62,153 nt of DNA from Lentisphaerota bacterium. Lineage in GTDB: Bacteria; Verrucomicrobiota; Kiritimatiellia; RFP12; UBA1067. The notes beneath the pieces were generated by a model. The model was not told where the DNA came from, did no database searches, and saw nothing but the letters and a program-made list of their open reading frames with translations. The stretch is from the NCBI GenBank assembly GCA_015061665.1, contig SUWC01000009.1, forward strand, positions 1 through 62,153. The letters run 5' to 3'. Made by a program: the position numbers and the translations under genes. This document shows positions 35,391 through 45,200 of the stretch, one piece after another. Numbering within the stretch: position 1 is the first letter of the stretch; each line of letters begins with the position of its first letter.

Positions 35391-36623
35391 AACGACCCAG
35401 CTTACGGAGCGGTTGTCGTTGACAAGGACCTCGCGCGCGACCTCGATGACGTCCTCGGGCGTAACCTTGCGGATTTCCTTTATCTGCTCGGTCGTTGTGA
35501 CGAGGCGTCCGAACGCCATCGTCGTGGAGCCGTGGAACAACATCTTCGACAGCACCTTCTCGTGCGAGAGGCGGAAGTTGCCGATGAGGAATTCCTTGGT
35601 GCGCTCAAGCTCCTCCTCGGGGACTTTGCGAGTTTTGATCCTCGTCAGTTCGCGGTCTATCGTAGCAAGAGCCTCCTCTGCCTTGGACGGATCAAGCCCT
35701 GCCGCTATGCCGAACATCCCTGCATCGGAGAAGAACTGCGCACGCGACGAGATGTCGTAGCTGAGCCCGCGTTTTTCGCGGACGGACTGGAAGAGCCTGC
35801 TGGACATCCCGCGCCCGAGGATTGCGTCCATCACCGTGAGCGCGTACTTCCTTTTGTCCTGAATGCCGAACGTCCTGTAGCCAAGCGCGAGCTGCGTCTG
35901 CTTTACGTCCCTCGACGCGATCATCTCGGAGACGGGCGGATAGCTGAAGTCGACAGGCTGCGCGGCAAAAGTGCCGCGGACGCGGCGTGCGCGGTCGTCT
36001 AGCGGCGCGAACGCCTTTTCGACAGCCTTCACGAGCGCCGCAGAATTGAATGCGCCAGCAACGGAGATGACCGTCTTGTGCGGAAGATAGTGCGTCGCTA
36101 TGTACTTGCGCAGCGTAGCCGGCGTCATAGGCGCGAGCGTTCTTTCGCTTCCTGCGACAGGCGCGCCGAGCTGGTTGCGCGGGAAGATTGACCTCTGGAG
36201 GTTCTCCTGTGCCACGCTGTCCGGCTCGTCGGAGTACATCTTGATTTCCTCGAGGATCACCTGCTTCTCGCGGCGGAACTCCCCCGCGGGAATAGACGCG
36301 TTCAGGTACATGTCGCTTAGGATGTCCATCGCCTCGCTGAGGTAGTCGCTTGGCAGGTGCGCGAAGAAGCACGTTCCCTCTTCGCCCGTGTAGGCGTTGA
36401 AGTTGCCGCCGCGACCTTCGATGGCGCGCGAGATGTCGATCGGCTTGCGAGAGGGAGTGCCCTTGAAGAGCATGTGCTCGATGAAGTGCGAGATGCCTCC
36501 GAGCTCCTCTGGCTCGTGGCGGCTTCCGGAGTCGATTAGAATGCCGAAGGCGACTGATTCCGCTTCGCACGGCGCCATGACGACGCGCAGGCCGTTGTCG
36601 AGAGTTGCAAGTGAAGGTTTCAT
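35376..36623 (-). CDS. M16-family zinc metallopeptidase
   Basis: A 415-residue protein. The inverted zinc motif HFIEH (residues 46-50) is followed, some 76 residues later, by the third ligand region (VILEEIKMYSDEPD). These are the catalytic residues of M16 peptidases (PqqL/MPP-like). A C-terminal half without the motif gives a two-domain single-chain structure. It probably degrades peptides in the cytoplasm or periplasm, although no signal peptide is seen. It is the last gene of the seven-gene minus-strand operon, 21 bp after hisA. Confidence 0.88.
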   Translation of the reverse strand: MKPSLATLDNGLRVVMAPCEAESVAFGILIDSGSRHEPEELGGISHFIEHMLFKGTPSRKPIDISRAIEGRGGNFNAYTGEEGTCFFAHLPSDYLSEAMDILSDMYLNASIPAGEFRREKQVILEEIKMYSDEPDSVAQENLQRSIFPRNQLGAPVAGSERTLAPMTPATLRKYIATHYLPHKTVISVAGAFNSAALVKAVEKAFAPLDDRARRVRGTFAAQPVDFSYPPVSEMIASRDVKQTQLALGYRTFGIQDKRKYALTVMDAILGRGMSSRLFQSVREKRGLSYDISSRAQFFSDAGMFGIAAGLDPSKAEEALATIDRELTRIKTRKVPEEELERTKEFLIGNFRLSHEKVLSKMLFHGSTTMAFGRLVTTTEQIKEIRKVTPEDVIEVAREVLVNDNRSVSWVVPTPT

Positions 36624-36644
36624 TCAGTGTGGATTCCGTTTGTT

Positions 36645-37370
36645 TCAGAGCGCGGCTATGTTCATGTCGGCAAGCGTGGTCTTTCCGTCGTAGAGTGCCT
36701 TTCCGACGATTGCGGCGCGGAGGTTTGCGCGTCCGAGCGCCTTCAGGTTCTGGACGTCGTACGGAGAGCTTACGCCGCCCGATGCCGTTATCTGGCACGT
36801 GGGGGCCGCGTCGCATATCGCCGCCATCTGCGAGAGGTTCGGTCCGCCGAGCATTCCGTCGGTCGCGGTGTCCGTGTAGATGATCGTCTTCACGCCCGCC
36901 TTCGCGACGGCGGAAGCAAGTTCCGTCGCCTTGACTGTGGTCGTCTCGACCCAGCCGCGCGTCTGGACGAACCCGTTGCGCGCGTCGATTCCGACTGCGA
37001 TGCCGTCGCCGAACTCCTCGACCGCGGCCGCCAGGAAGGCGGGGTTCTCCAGCGCGGCGGACCCGATGATCGCGCGAGTTGCGCCTGCCTCGAGGACTCG
37101 GCGAAGGGCGTTCATGTCGCGGATTCCGCCGCCTACTTCCACGGGGCCGCCGAACGCCTCGATTATGCTTGCTATGACTTCGGCGTGCCTGGGCGTTCCA
37201 GCGAAAGCGCCGTCAAGGTCGACGACGTGGAGCTCCTGTCCGCCCTGGCTGCGCCAGTCACGCGCCTGAGCCGCCGGATCGTCGCCGTATATGGTAACGT
37301 CGTCGGCGCGTCCCTGCCTGAGGCGAACGCACTTGCCGCCCTTGAGGTCGATTGCTGGTAGAATTATCAT
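36645..37370 (-). CDS. hisA: Phosphoribosylformimino-5-aminoimidazole carboxamide ribotide isomerase
   Basis: A 241-residue TIM barrel for the fourth step of histidine synthesis. Motifs include IILPAIDLKGGKCVRL (catalytic Asp8), VEVGGGIRDMNALRRVLEAGATRAIIGSAAL, VGIDARNG (second catalytic Asp) and IITASGGVSSPYDV-like phosphate loop. Its start overlaps the hisB stop by 4 bp, so both are translationally coupled. Other histidine genes are not in the window. Confidence 0.93.
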   Translation of the reverse strand: MIILPAIDLKGGKCVRLRQGRADDVTIYGDDPAAQARDWRSQGGQELHVVDLDGAFAGTPRHAEVIASIIEAFGGPVEVGGGIRDMNALRRVLEAGATRAIIGSAALENPAFLAAAVEEFGDGIAVGIDARNGFVQTRGWVETTTVKATELASAVAKAGVKTIIYTDTATDGMLGGPNLSQMAAICDAAPTCQITASGGVSSPYDVQNLKALGRANLRAAIVGKALYDGKTTLADMNIAAL

Positions 37371-37951
37371 ATAACCCCCTTGGAGCTAGGGACTCCCTTT
37401 TCATTGGGATCAAACGCCTTTGCCGCGCGCAGCGCGCGCGCGAAGCTCTTGAAGAGCCCCTCGCAGACATGGTGTGCCTCGTCTCCGTATATCTGGCGGA
37501 GGTGGATGTTTGACCTCGATTCGACGCTCACTGCGCGGAAGAACTCCTCGACGAGCTTTACCTCGAAGTCGCGCACGAACATGTGCTTCATCGGACACTG
37601 CATCACGAGGAACGGGCGTCCGCCGAGGTCGAGGGAAGTTTCGCATAGCGCCTCGTCCATAGGTATGGAGGCGAAGCCGTAGCGGACTATGCCCTTGCGG
37701 TCTCCAAGCGCCTGGTCGAGGGCTTTGCCCAGGACGAGTCCGACATCCTCGACGGTGTGGTGGTAGTCAACGTCTATGTCGCCTTTTGCGGCGACGGTGA
37801 GGTCGATCAGCGCGTGCTTCTTGAGGAGCTCGAGCATGTGGTTGAAGAATCCGATTCCCGTGTCGATCGTTCCTTCGCCTGACCCGTCGAGGTCGAGCGA
37901 AAGCTTGATCGAGGTTTCGCGCGTGTTGCGCTCTATTTCTGCTTTGCGCAT
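37367..37951 (-). CDS. hisB: Imidazoleglycerol-phosphate dehydratase
   Basis: A 194-residue monofunctional IGPD without the phosphatase domain seen in E. coli HisB. The metal-binding motifs are present: FFNHMLELL, DYHHTVEDVG, RPFLVMQ and DEAHHVCEGLFKSFARAL. It catalyses the sixth step of histidine synthesis. It is 30 bp from the AI-2E gene upstream and overlaps hisA. Confidence 0.94.
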   Translation of the reverse strand: MRKAEIERNTRETSIKLSLDLDGSGEGTIDTGIGFFNHMLELLKKHALIDLTVAAKGDIDVDYHHTVEDVGLVLGKALDQALGDRKGIVRYGFASIPMDEALCETSLDLGGRPFLVMQCPMKHMFVRDFEVKLVEEFFRAVSVESRSNIHLRQIYGDEAHHVCEGLFKSFARALRAAKAFDPNEKGVPSSKGVI

Positions 37952-37981
37952 TGTTGTTTCCTTGTTAAATTGTTTGCGTTG

Positions 37982-39076
37982 TCAGACGACGGGGCGCATG
38001 TACTTCTGCTTGATCGCACGCCAGAAGACAACCCAGAACGCCGAAAGGGGGATCGCCAGGAGCATGCCGAGGACAGGCCCGAGCACGGCGGTCCAGAATA
38101 TGAAGCTGAATATGACGCCTATGTAGTTGAGGCCTGTCCTGTCGCCTTGTATCTTGGGAGTGATCAAGTAGCCGTCAAGGACCTGTATCGTTGCCCAGAC
38201 CGCAAGCACGAGCGTGACGCGAAGGCCCGAGCCCCCTGGTCCGAAGTACGCGAGCGGGAGCGCGATCGGCAAGCACACGAGCGAGCCGCAGAGGGGGATC
38301 AGGTTTATGACGCCCAGGGTGAAGCCGATGATGAAGCCGTACTCGAGCCCGACGAAGGCGAAGCCGAGCCCGTAGAGAAGTCCTTCGAGAAGGCAGATTA
38401 TCGCCTGGCGCTGGAAGAAGGAGACGAGAATCTGCACGAAGGCGTCTATCTGGTTCGCAACGAACTTGCGCGTCTCGTCCTTGAGGAAGGCCATTTCGTT
38501 GAGGATTTCGCTCCCGCTTCTTGCGCGGGAGGTGAGGAAGAAGATGAAGAAGAGCAGCGTTATTATCGCGGAGACGATTCCCTTCAGGAACTTTACGGCG
38601 CCCGCGCCGGCCTGCATCGCTGACGAACCGTAGGACGTGTAGAGCCCGCCGAGGTCTCTGTACGGCACGCCGAGCCTGTCGAGCAGGGCCTGAAGCCTTG
38701 GGAATGTCGTGTTGAACCATTCAGTGGCCTTCGCGAAAAGATCCGGTCCCTGCGCGACGAGATTGCTGATCTGGTCGACCGCTATCGCGCCTGCATACCA
38801 GGCAAGGAGTCCGGCCGGAACGAGTATGGTCAGCATCATCAGCAGGAGCGCGAGCCAGTTTCTCTTCGTGTGGCGCTTCCACCAGAGGAAATAGGGGCGG
38901 AAGAAAAGCGAAAGGAAGAACCCGAGCGCAACTGGGATGAGCGCCGAGGAGATGAAGGAGAGCGCCTTGATCGCGCCCCACGCAATGAGCGAGACGAAAC
39001 CAGCCACGAGCGCAACGGCAAGAACCGTTACGCCCGTGGCGATCGTTTTGCTCTGTTTTTCGGAGAATTCGATCAT
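37982..39076 (-). CDS. AI-2E family (PerM-like) membrane transporter
   Basis: 364 residues with about eight membrane segments (first at residues 14-45, last near 300-350) and the soluble loop typical of UPF0118/AI-2E transporters (about residues 75-155). Family motifs include LVCLPIALPLAYFG, INLIPLCGSL and a C-terminal GVIFSFIFWTAVLGPVLGMLLAIPLSA. Members export autoinducer or act as Na+/H+ antiporters; the substrate is unknown here. It lies between PPi-PFK and hisB in the operon. Confidence 0.85.
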   Translation of the reverse strand: MIEFSEKQSKTIATGVTVLAVALVAGFVSLIAWGAIKALSFISSALIPVALGFFLSLFFRPYFLWWKRHTKRNWLALLLMMLTILVPAGLLAWYAGAIAVDQISNLVAQGPDLFAKATEWFNTTFPRLQALLDRLGVPYRDLGGLYTSYGSSAMQAGAGAVKFLKGIVSAIITLLFFIFFLTSRARSGSEILNEMAFLKDETRKFVANQIDAFVQILVSFFQRQAIICLLEGLLYGLGFAFVGLEYGFIIGFTLGVINLIPLCGSLVCLPIALPLAYFGPGGSGLRVTLVLAVWATIQVLDGYLITPKIQGDRTGLNYIGVIFSFIFWTAVLGPVLGMLLAIPLSAFWVVFWRAIKQKYMRPVV

Positions 39077-39096
39077 TTTGGCTTTCCGTTATTCTA

Positions 39097-40359
39097 TCAG
39101 AACACTTCGCAGAAGGGCAGTTCGCCGACGATCGGCGCGGCGTACTTGATGAACGCCTTCGTCACGTCGTTTCCGCTCTTGGCAATGTATTCCGGCGGGA
39201 CGCTGCGCGTGTACTTCGCCGCGTTCTGGATCGGAACAGGGGCGAACGCGACTTTGTACTTCTTGCCCTTTGCGCGGACAATCGCGATCGTGCCCTTGGT
39301 GAGCTCGCCCTTGAGCGCGGCCTTGACGGCGGCGGCTCCTGCGGCGCGACCCTCCTCCTGGTCGACCTTCGAGGCGATGCCGGGGAAGGAGCGCTGGAGG
39401 TAGCCGAACGTGTCGGCGCGCACGCGCTTGATCTTCGCCTTCTCCTTGAGGATCTTCGCAAGTGCGTCGCCGAGCGCTCCGGAGCCGGACATCTGGACAT
39501 TGCCGTGCGAGTCCTTCTCGCCCGAGCCGAGCTTCGCGCCCATGGGAACGCCGTCCTTGCCGCGGATGCCTTCGGAAACCGCGCAGACGCAGCGTCCGTA
39601 CTTCTTCATCACCTCCTGCACGTCCTTGATGAACTTCTTCTCGGAGAAGGGGACCTCGGGGAGGTAGATGAGGTGCGGGCCGTCGTCCTTGCGGACGCGT
39701 GCAAGCGCGGATGCGGCCGTGAGGAAGCCGGCGTCGCGTCCCATGATGATGTCGATCTTGACGCCTTCGAGCGCGCGGTTGTCGAGGTCGTCTCCGCGGA
39801 TTGCGCTTGCGACGAAGCGCGCGGCAGAGCCGAATCCAGGCGTGTGGTCGCAGCTCCTGAGGTCGTTGTCGATCGTCTTGGGGATGTGGTAGACGACAAG
39901 GGGATAGCCGGCCTTCTCGGCCTCCTCGGCGACAATGCGCGCCGCGTCAGCGGAATCGTTTCCGCCGATATAGAAGAAGAAACCGACGTGAAGCTTGCGG
40001 AACTCCTCGAATATCGCCTTGCAGTCCGCCGCGTCGGGCTTCCTGCGGCAGCTGCCGAGCGCGCTCGAAGGAGTCTCGGCAATCGCCTCGAGCTTCTTCT
40101 CCGTCGGCTTGCGGAGGTCGATGTAGTCGTTGCCGAGAATGCCGAGGATTCCGTGGCGAGCGCCGAGTATCTTGCCGATCTTCGCGGACTTGCGCGCTTC
40201 GAGGACTGCGCCGACGAGAGACTGGTTGATGACCATCGAGGGTCCGCCGGACTGCGCAATCACCATGTTCATGACCGACGCGGGCTTGCGGCCGGGCTTC
40301 CTGCCGGGCTTCTTGGCTTCTTTAGCCGCCACCTTGACGGCCTTTTTGGTTCTTTTCAT
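39097..40359 (-). CDS. pfp: Pyrophosphate-dependent 6-phosphofructokinase with a basic N-terminal tail
   Basis: A 420-residue enzyme that phosphorylates fructose 6-phosphate. GGNDS (in FYIGGNDSADAA) and PKTIDND are the PPi-PFK signature; ATP enzymes have GGDGS and a different second motif. IIMGRDAGFL and GYLQRSFPG also fit. It has a Lys/Ala-rich tail of about 27 residues before the catalytic domain (KRTKKAVKVAAKEAKKPGRK, then more) that is not part of the family. Its reaction is reversible, which suits an anaerobic glycolytic lifestyle. The start overlaps murE by 4 bp. Confidence 0.9.
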   Translation of the reverse strand: MKRTKKAVKVAAKEAKKPGRKPGRKPASVMNMVIAQSGGPSMVINQSLVGAVLEARKSAKIGKILGARHGILGILGNDYIDLRKPTEKKLEAIAETPSSALGSCRRKPDAADCKAIFEEFRKLHVGFFFYIGGNDSADAARIVAEEAEKAGYPLVVYHIPKTIDNDLRSCDHTPGFGSAARFVASAIRGDDLDNRALEGVKIDIIMGRDAGFLTAASALARVRKDDGPHLIYLPEVPFSEKKFIKDVQEVMKKYGRCVCAVSEGIRGKDGVPMGAKLGSGEKDSHGNVQMSGSGALGDALAKILKEKAKIKRVRADTFGYLQRSFPGIASKVDQEEGRAAGAAAVKAALKGELTKGTIAIVRAKGKKYKVAFAPVPIQNAAKYTRSVPPEYIAKSGNDVTKAFIKYAAPIVGELPFCEVF

Positions 40360-41480
40360 TTGTATTCTCCATGTTTGTTTGGAAATTCACGGACAACCTC
40401 GCGGTCGTCGAACGGATGCTTCACTCCCTTTATCTCCTGCGTAGTCTCGTGCCCCTTGCCGCAGACAACGACGACGTCGCCTTTTTGCGCCTTGCCGAGG
40501 GCGAGGCAGATCGCCTTGCGTCTGTCCGGCTCGACAACAGACTCTGCCTTGCCGCCGCGCATCCCTTCGGTGATTGAACCGATGATCGCAGCAGGATCCT
40601 CGCTGCGCGGGTTGTCGCTCGTGACGACTGCAAAGTCCGCAAGGCGCGCAACGGCCGCGCCCATGAGCGGACGCTTCTTCGCATCCCTGTCTCCGCCTGC
40701 GCCGAAGACACACCAGAGCTTCCCCCTGCAGAATCCACGCGCGGCGGAAAGCACTTTCTCAAGTCCGTCGGGCGTATGCGCGAAGTCGACATATACGTCT
40801 GCCGCCACGAGCGGATTCGCCACTGGCTCAAGGCGTCCCCAGCGCGGACGCAGAAGCGGGATCGTGCGCTGGACGGCATCGTACGGAACGCCGACTACAA
40901 GGGCGAGCGCCCCGGCGAGGGCAACATTGGACTTGTTGTAGTCTCCGACCAGCTGAAGCCCCGAGAAGTCGAACGCCGGCGGCTTTGCCGTAACCGAGAA
41001 GGCGTCCAGTCCAGAAATCCTGCGGCACGCCTCGTACATTCTCTCGCCGCCCTCTCCGTCGACGCAGACGGCAAAGGGGGGCGGGTCGCCTAATGTATTC
41101 TCCCGCGCGATCTGCTCAGCGAACGAAAGCTTGACTCGGAAGTACTCCTCCATCGTCTTGTGGTAGTCGAGGTGGTCTTCCGATATGTTGGTAAACCCGC
41201 CGCCTGCGAAGATGGTGTCGCCCGTCCTGCGCTGGTGGATCGCGTGCGAAGAGACTTCCATTACGCAGTCTGTCGCGCCGTTTGCCTCCATCTCGGCAAA
41301 TATCTCCTTAAGCTGCGCGAGGGGCGGGGTCGTGTAGCCGGTGTAGATCTTTCGGGATAAAGTGTCCGTCTCGACGGTCGTTATGTAGCCCGTTCGGAAT
41401 CCGCCGGCGCGAAGGAACTCGGCGAGGATCCAAGTGACCGTCGTCTTGCCGTTTGTACCGGTTATGCCCCAGACGCGCAT
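40356..41480 (-). CDS. murE: MurE-type Mur ligase lacking the N-terminal domain
   Basis: 374 residues. The P-loop GTNGKTT is at residues 8-14; in complete MurE proteins it lies about 100 residues further in. The central ATPase domain (SSHAIHQRRT, ISEDHLDYHKTMEEY) and the C-terminal domain (VDFAHTPDGLEKVL, VFGAGGDRDAKKRP, DNPRSEDP near residue 288) are present. DNPR is the signature for meso-diaminopimelate addition. The gene begins directly after the queF stop, which is in the same frame (TAAATG), so it cannot be longer. The missing domain binds the UDP-MurNAc part. Either binding works differently or a separate protein supplies it. Confidence 0.87.
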   Translation of the reverse strand: MRVWGITGTNGKTTVTWILAEFLRAGGFRTGYITTVETDTLSRKIYTGYTTPPLAQLKEIFAEMEANGATDCVMEVSSHAIHQRRTGDTIFAGGGFTNISEDHLDYHKTMEEYFRVKLSFAEQIARENTLGDPPPFAVCVDGEGGERMYEACRRISGLDAFSVTAKPPAFDFSGLQLVGDYNKSNVALAGALALVVGVPYDAVQRTIPLLRPRWGRLEPVANPLVAADVYVDFAHTPDGLEKVLSAARGFCRGKLWCVFGAGGDRDAKKRPLMGAAVARLADFAVVTSDNPRSEDPAAIIGSITEGMRGGKAESVVEPDRRKAICLALGKAQKGDVVVVCGKGHETTQEIKGVKHPFDDREVVREFPNKHGEYK

Positions 41481-41945
41481 TTAGCCGCGGACGCCTTTCC
41501 AGTCGTCGAAGCGCTTTGCGGCGAGCGCCTTGTAGCGCGCGCCAGTTCCGCCGTTAACGAACGGGTCGATCGAGATCCCGCCGCGCGCGGCGAACTTGCC
41601 GTAGACTTCCATGTACTTCGGACGCAGAAGCGCGAAGAGGTCGTTGTAGATCGTGTTGACGACATCCTCGTGGAAGTCGCCGTTGTTGCGAAATCCGAAA
41701 AGATAGAGCTTAAGGGACTTTGATTCCACAAGCTTCTTGGACGGAATGTAGCGGATGGTCAACTCGGCGAAGTCGGGCTGGCCGGTCTTGGGGCAGAGAG
41801 TCGTGAATTCGGGCGCAGTGAAAGTGACCCAGTAGTCGCGGTCTGGATGCGCGTTGTCGAACGCATCCAGCAGCGAAGGGTTGTATTCCATCGGCACGCG
41901 AACAGTCGTGCCCAGGACTTTCAGTTTCTTTAAATCGCTTCTCAT
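41481..41945 (-). CDS. queF: 7-cyano-7-deazaguanine reductase
   Basis: A 154-residue type I QueF that makes preQ1 from preQ0 for queuosine. Catalytic Cys51 sits in [11 protein letters not shown] with Asp58 as in short QueF proteins. NADPH and substrate motifs include [26 protein letters not shown]. The promoter box ends only nine bases before the ATG, so the mRNA is leaderless or nearly so. It is the first gene of the seven-gene operon. Confidence 0.93.
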   Translation of the reverse strand: MRSDLKKLKVLGTTVRVPMEYNPSLLDAFDNAHPDRDYWVTFTAPEFTTLCPKTGQPDFAELTIRYIPSKKLVESKSLKLYLFGFRNNGDFHEDVVNTIYNDLFALLRPKYMEVYGKFAARGGISIDPFVNGGTGARYKALAAKRFDDWKGVRG

Positions 41946-41954
41946 ATACGTAAT

Positions 41955-41962
41955 ATTATATC
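41955..41962 (-). promoter_or_regulatory. Extended -10 promoter of the queF-M16 operon
   Basis: TGATATAAT on the minus strand, with TATAAT at 41960-41955. Transcription is expected to start about 41948, only a few bases before the ATG at 41945. A preQ1 riboswitch would not fit in this space. Confidence 0.7.
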
Positions 41963-42227
41963 ATAAATCGCCTTGGATCCTCAAAAATGCGGAATCCTAC
42001 CCATGCGGGTAGAGTGATGCGCTGAAAATTTTTGTAGAATAGTGTCGCTTTCCGGTTGAGGGCAAGGTGTGTGGGCGTGGAAGGTAAAAAGAGGATGGCG
42101 TTCATGATCCCGTCCGCAGCCGAGAAGCACAATTTGAGTTTGGGTTACCCCCTGTTGCCCAGCTCTGGCGTTCTAGGTTTTGACTCTCCATCCCTAGGCG
42201 CCTTTTTTTTGCTAATGAGTTTCGCCC

Positions 42228-42256
42228 TTGATTTCCCCTGTGCGGTCTAGTATAAT
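42228..42256 (+). promoter_or_regulatory. Promoter of the RHS gene
   Basis: TTGATT (42228-42233) and TATAAT (42251-42256) are 17 bp apart. The expected transcript start near 42263 leaves about 17 nt before the ATG at 42280 and excludes the upstream in-frame TTG at 42259. Confidence 0.65.
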
Positions 42257-42279
42257 GGTTGTGGAAGTTGGGAATAAGC

Positions 42280-45200
42280 ATGTTCTCGATGTATGCAGCA
42301 AAATGGCTTGTCGCCGCAGGTTTCGCCATGCTTGTCGCATGGCTCTGCCTTTTGTCGCGCAGCCACGGCATCCATCCGATCCGCCGCCTCCTCGACTTGC
42401 CAGGCATCCGCTCCAAGGTCGGCATTGCGCTCCTCTTCCCGTTCCTGATCTCCACTATTGTCCATGGTTCCGACAAGCTCCGGGACCTTGTCAACATCCT
42501 CTTTCCCAGCAATCAGCTCGACAACGCCTCGTCTCGCGTCGAACTTCGGGCGGGTGGGGCAACGAACGAGACGTCCGCGATACGCGTAACGGCATTCACG
42601 GTCCTTTCCAATTCCGTCCAAATCGCAACGGCGATCGACGCCGCCGAAATCGATGTCGGCGACACGCTTGTCGTTAGGCACAAGGACCACTCCCTCACGA
42701 ACGACTGGGTTGAGGGAGACTTCGAATACGTCCCGTCGAATACGACTAACTTCACCTTCGTCGTAGCGCGGACGAACGGCGCGAACGCCGCGTTCTACCA
42801 GGTCTCTCAGGGGCTCCGCGTCGTTGCGCCGAACCTTCCCTACGCCATCCGCGCCAACGGTTCGCGCCTCTATGTCGCGACGACGAACCAGTTCGCCGTC
42901 TCTACGACGGGCGGCGCGCAGGGCAGCGTCGAACCTGGCGACGTGCCGCCGGAGGATCCGCTCGGCGACCAGCCGAACCACGCGTACGATCCGACGAACG
43001 GCGTCTTGACGGTCGAGTCCGGTGGACAGTTCCTCCTCCCCAACGGCGACTCGATCCTGCGCCTAACGCCGACGGTCTCGTTCGGGGAGCCGCACAACTA
43101 CCAGGGGACGACGCTGCGCGCCGTGTCGTCGGGCTTGCGTAGCGGCGAGCCGGACTATGTCCAAGAGTCCTCCTATCCGCTCGACTCGCAGTGCCTGTGG
43201 GAGGCCTGGCACGAGGGCACGAACGAAGTCGGATGGTCATGCTGCTCGTGCGAGCCGAAGCTGGACTGCGGAATCGATATTGCGCAGTACGACTGCCTTG
43301 CAGCGACTTGCGATGTATCCAACGACACGGCGTATGCGTCGCTTGCCCTCAACGGCACCAACATCTGGACTGGCTGCGCCACTCACGAAAGGTGGAGCGA
43401 AAGCGGCGGCACTTCCGACTATCTCTCCGCCGATCCGTGCGGCGGCTGCAGCGCCTGCGACTCGGGAAGCTGCGACGCGCTGGACGGTCCGTCCGTCGGC
43501 TCGGTCCGCTTCCGCATCGCTCTGGGCATCCCCGACGAGCGCCATGTCACGGGATTCCTTTGGTTCGAAGGCGACGAGCCTTTCACGCCCACGCCGCAGT
43601 CGTTCTCACTTCTTGCGCGGAGCGACGCGAGCGTCACGGACACGACGTCGTGCGGCGTGCGAACGGTGACTTCATCGGACCGCGGCGGACGCACGATTGT
43701 CGTCTCGAACATCACGGACGGCGTACGCCTTGCCGCGACCTTTACCGCCTCGGGCGCGAACGACCGCTCGTGGGAGATAACGCGCTCGGGCAACGCGATG
43801 CGCTTCAAAAAGTTCAGCGCCGGCGGCAACCTTATGAGCGACGTCTCGTATGCGCAAGCGGACGGCGTATGGGGTGTAGTTGACAATGAAACAGGGCTTG
43901 TCGAGACGACGACGACATTCAGCGATCCGTATTGTGGCGAATGGAAGGAAACCGTCCGCTCGTGCGGCGCGGTCACGGCGTCAGTCGTGCGCGTCAAGTC
44001 CGAGATAGTAGGGTATGGCGACAATGCGGTCCTTCGCGAAACGGAGCGCATGGAGCGGACGTCGTCCGGCTGGCTCCATTCATACGCGACATACCACGAA
44101 GACTGGGAGTCCAGGCGCAACGGTTGCCTGCGCATGGAGTGGGGAGACGATCGTCCTTGGGCGTGGCACGACTACGATGAGCGGGGACGCGAGATTTTCC
44201 GCCTTGAGCAGCGCAACGGCTCGGAGGCTCCGTGCGACGACGGATATTGCATCGAATGGCTGCCCGACGGAACGGACGCCTTCGCCACGGTGCTGGACTA
44301 CACCCCGCATTCAGGAGACTCGTGCGACACAAACGACTGCGACAAGGTCAGAACCGAATCCTGCTACGTCGTATCCGACGGCAACGCCATACTGATCGCC
44401 CGCACTTGGACGCGCTTCACCCGCGGCGTCGCGGCGAACGGCTGGCCGACGGTCACGGAGACCACGATACGCGCATCGGACAAGGACGCAGGCATCGACG
44501 ATCCCGGGAACGCGGTTTCGGTGCGCACGGCATATTCGTCCGACTCTGCGTCGGTTCCGTACCTCCTTCGCGGCGCGGTCGTCTCGGAGACGGACGCCGA
44601 CGGCGTGACGGAGACGCACGAATACGCAATTGCGGACGGCGTCGTTTCCGAAACCGCCAGAAAATCCTACGACGCGCATCCGTTTCCCACTGTCGCCTAC
44701 GCGGAGCGCGACCTTGCGTACGGAAACACGCTCTACGAGTCGACGCGCCTCGCCGCCGACGAATCCGTCGAGTTCGACTGGAGGCGCATGACTTATGACT
44801 CGCGCAACCGGCTGCGCTGCACGGAATATTCCGACGGCTCTTCCGAGACGAACGACTACAGCTGCTGCCAGCTCCGCTTCCGCATCGACCGCACGGGCGC
44901 AAAGACCCTGTTCGTCCCCACGAATCGCATAGACCGCCTCTACCACGCCGAGGAGGAGGTTTTCATGCGCGAATTGCCCCATTGGGGAGGGTTGATCCCC
45001 TACGCCGGAATTGCGAGCAGCCACGCCCTTAACTACCGGCACAGGTGTACGCAGCACTTTGTCGATCCGTTCGGACGCGAGACGAACACGGTAACTCGCA
45101 TCTGCGGAACCGAGGGAGAGTCTGCCAATCCAGGCTTTAACCTGCAGCCCGGGTGGCATTCGTCGGAAACCGCGGCTTATCCGTGCGGATTTGACGATGT

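Larger units (their letters stand above)
41946..42279. other. 334-bp intergenic region between divergent transcripts
   Basis: It holds the queF promoter, a short hairpin CTACCC-atgc-GGGTAG (41997-42012) of unknown function, and the RHS promoter. One short plus-strand reading frame (42056-42250) has no ribosome binding site or recognisable content and is rejected. I see nothing else. Confidence 0.6.

Noticed and set aside
39505-40941. 478-residue plus-strand frame
   Set aside because: Shadow of the PPi-PFK and MurE genes, which carry clear family motifs on the minus strand.
40356-41600. Upstream extension of murE into queF
   Set aside because: A same-frame TAA lies directly before the ATG.
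41946-41970. preQ1 riboswitch upstream of queF
   Set aside because: The -10 box lies about nine bases from the ATG, leaving no room for an aptamer.
42056-42250. 64-residue plus-strand frame
   Set aside because: No ribosome binding site or conserved content; it ends inside the RHS promoter region.
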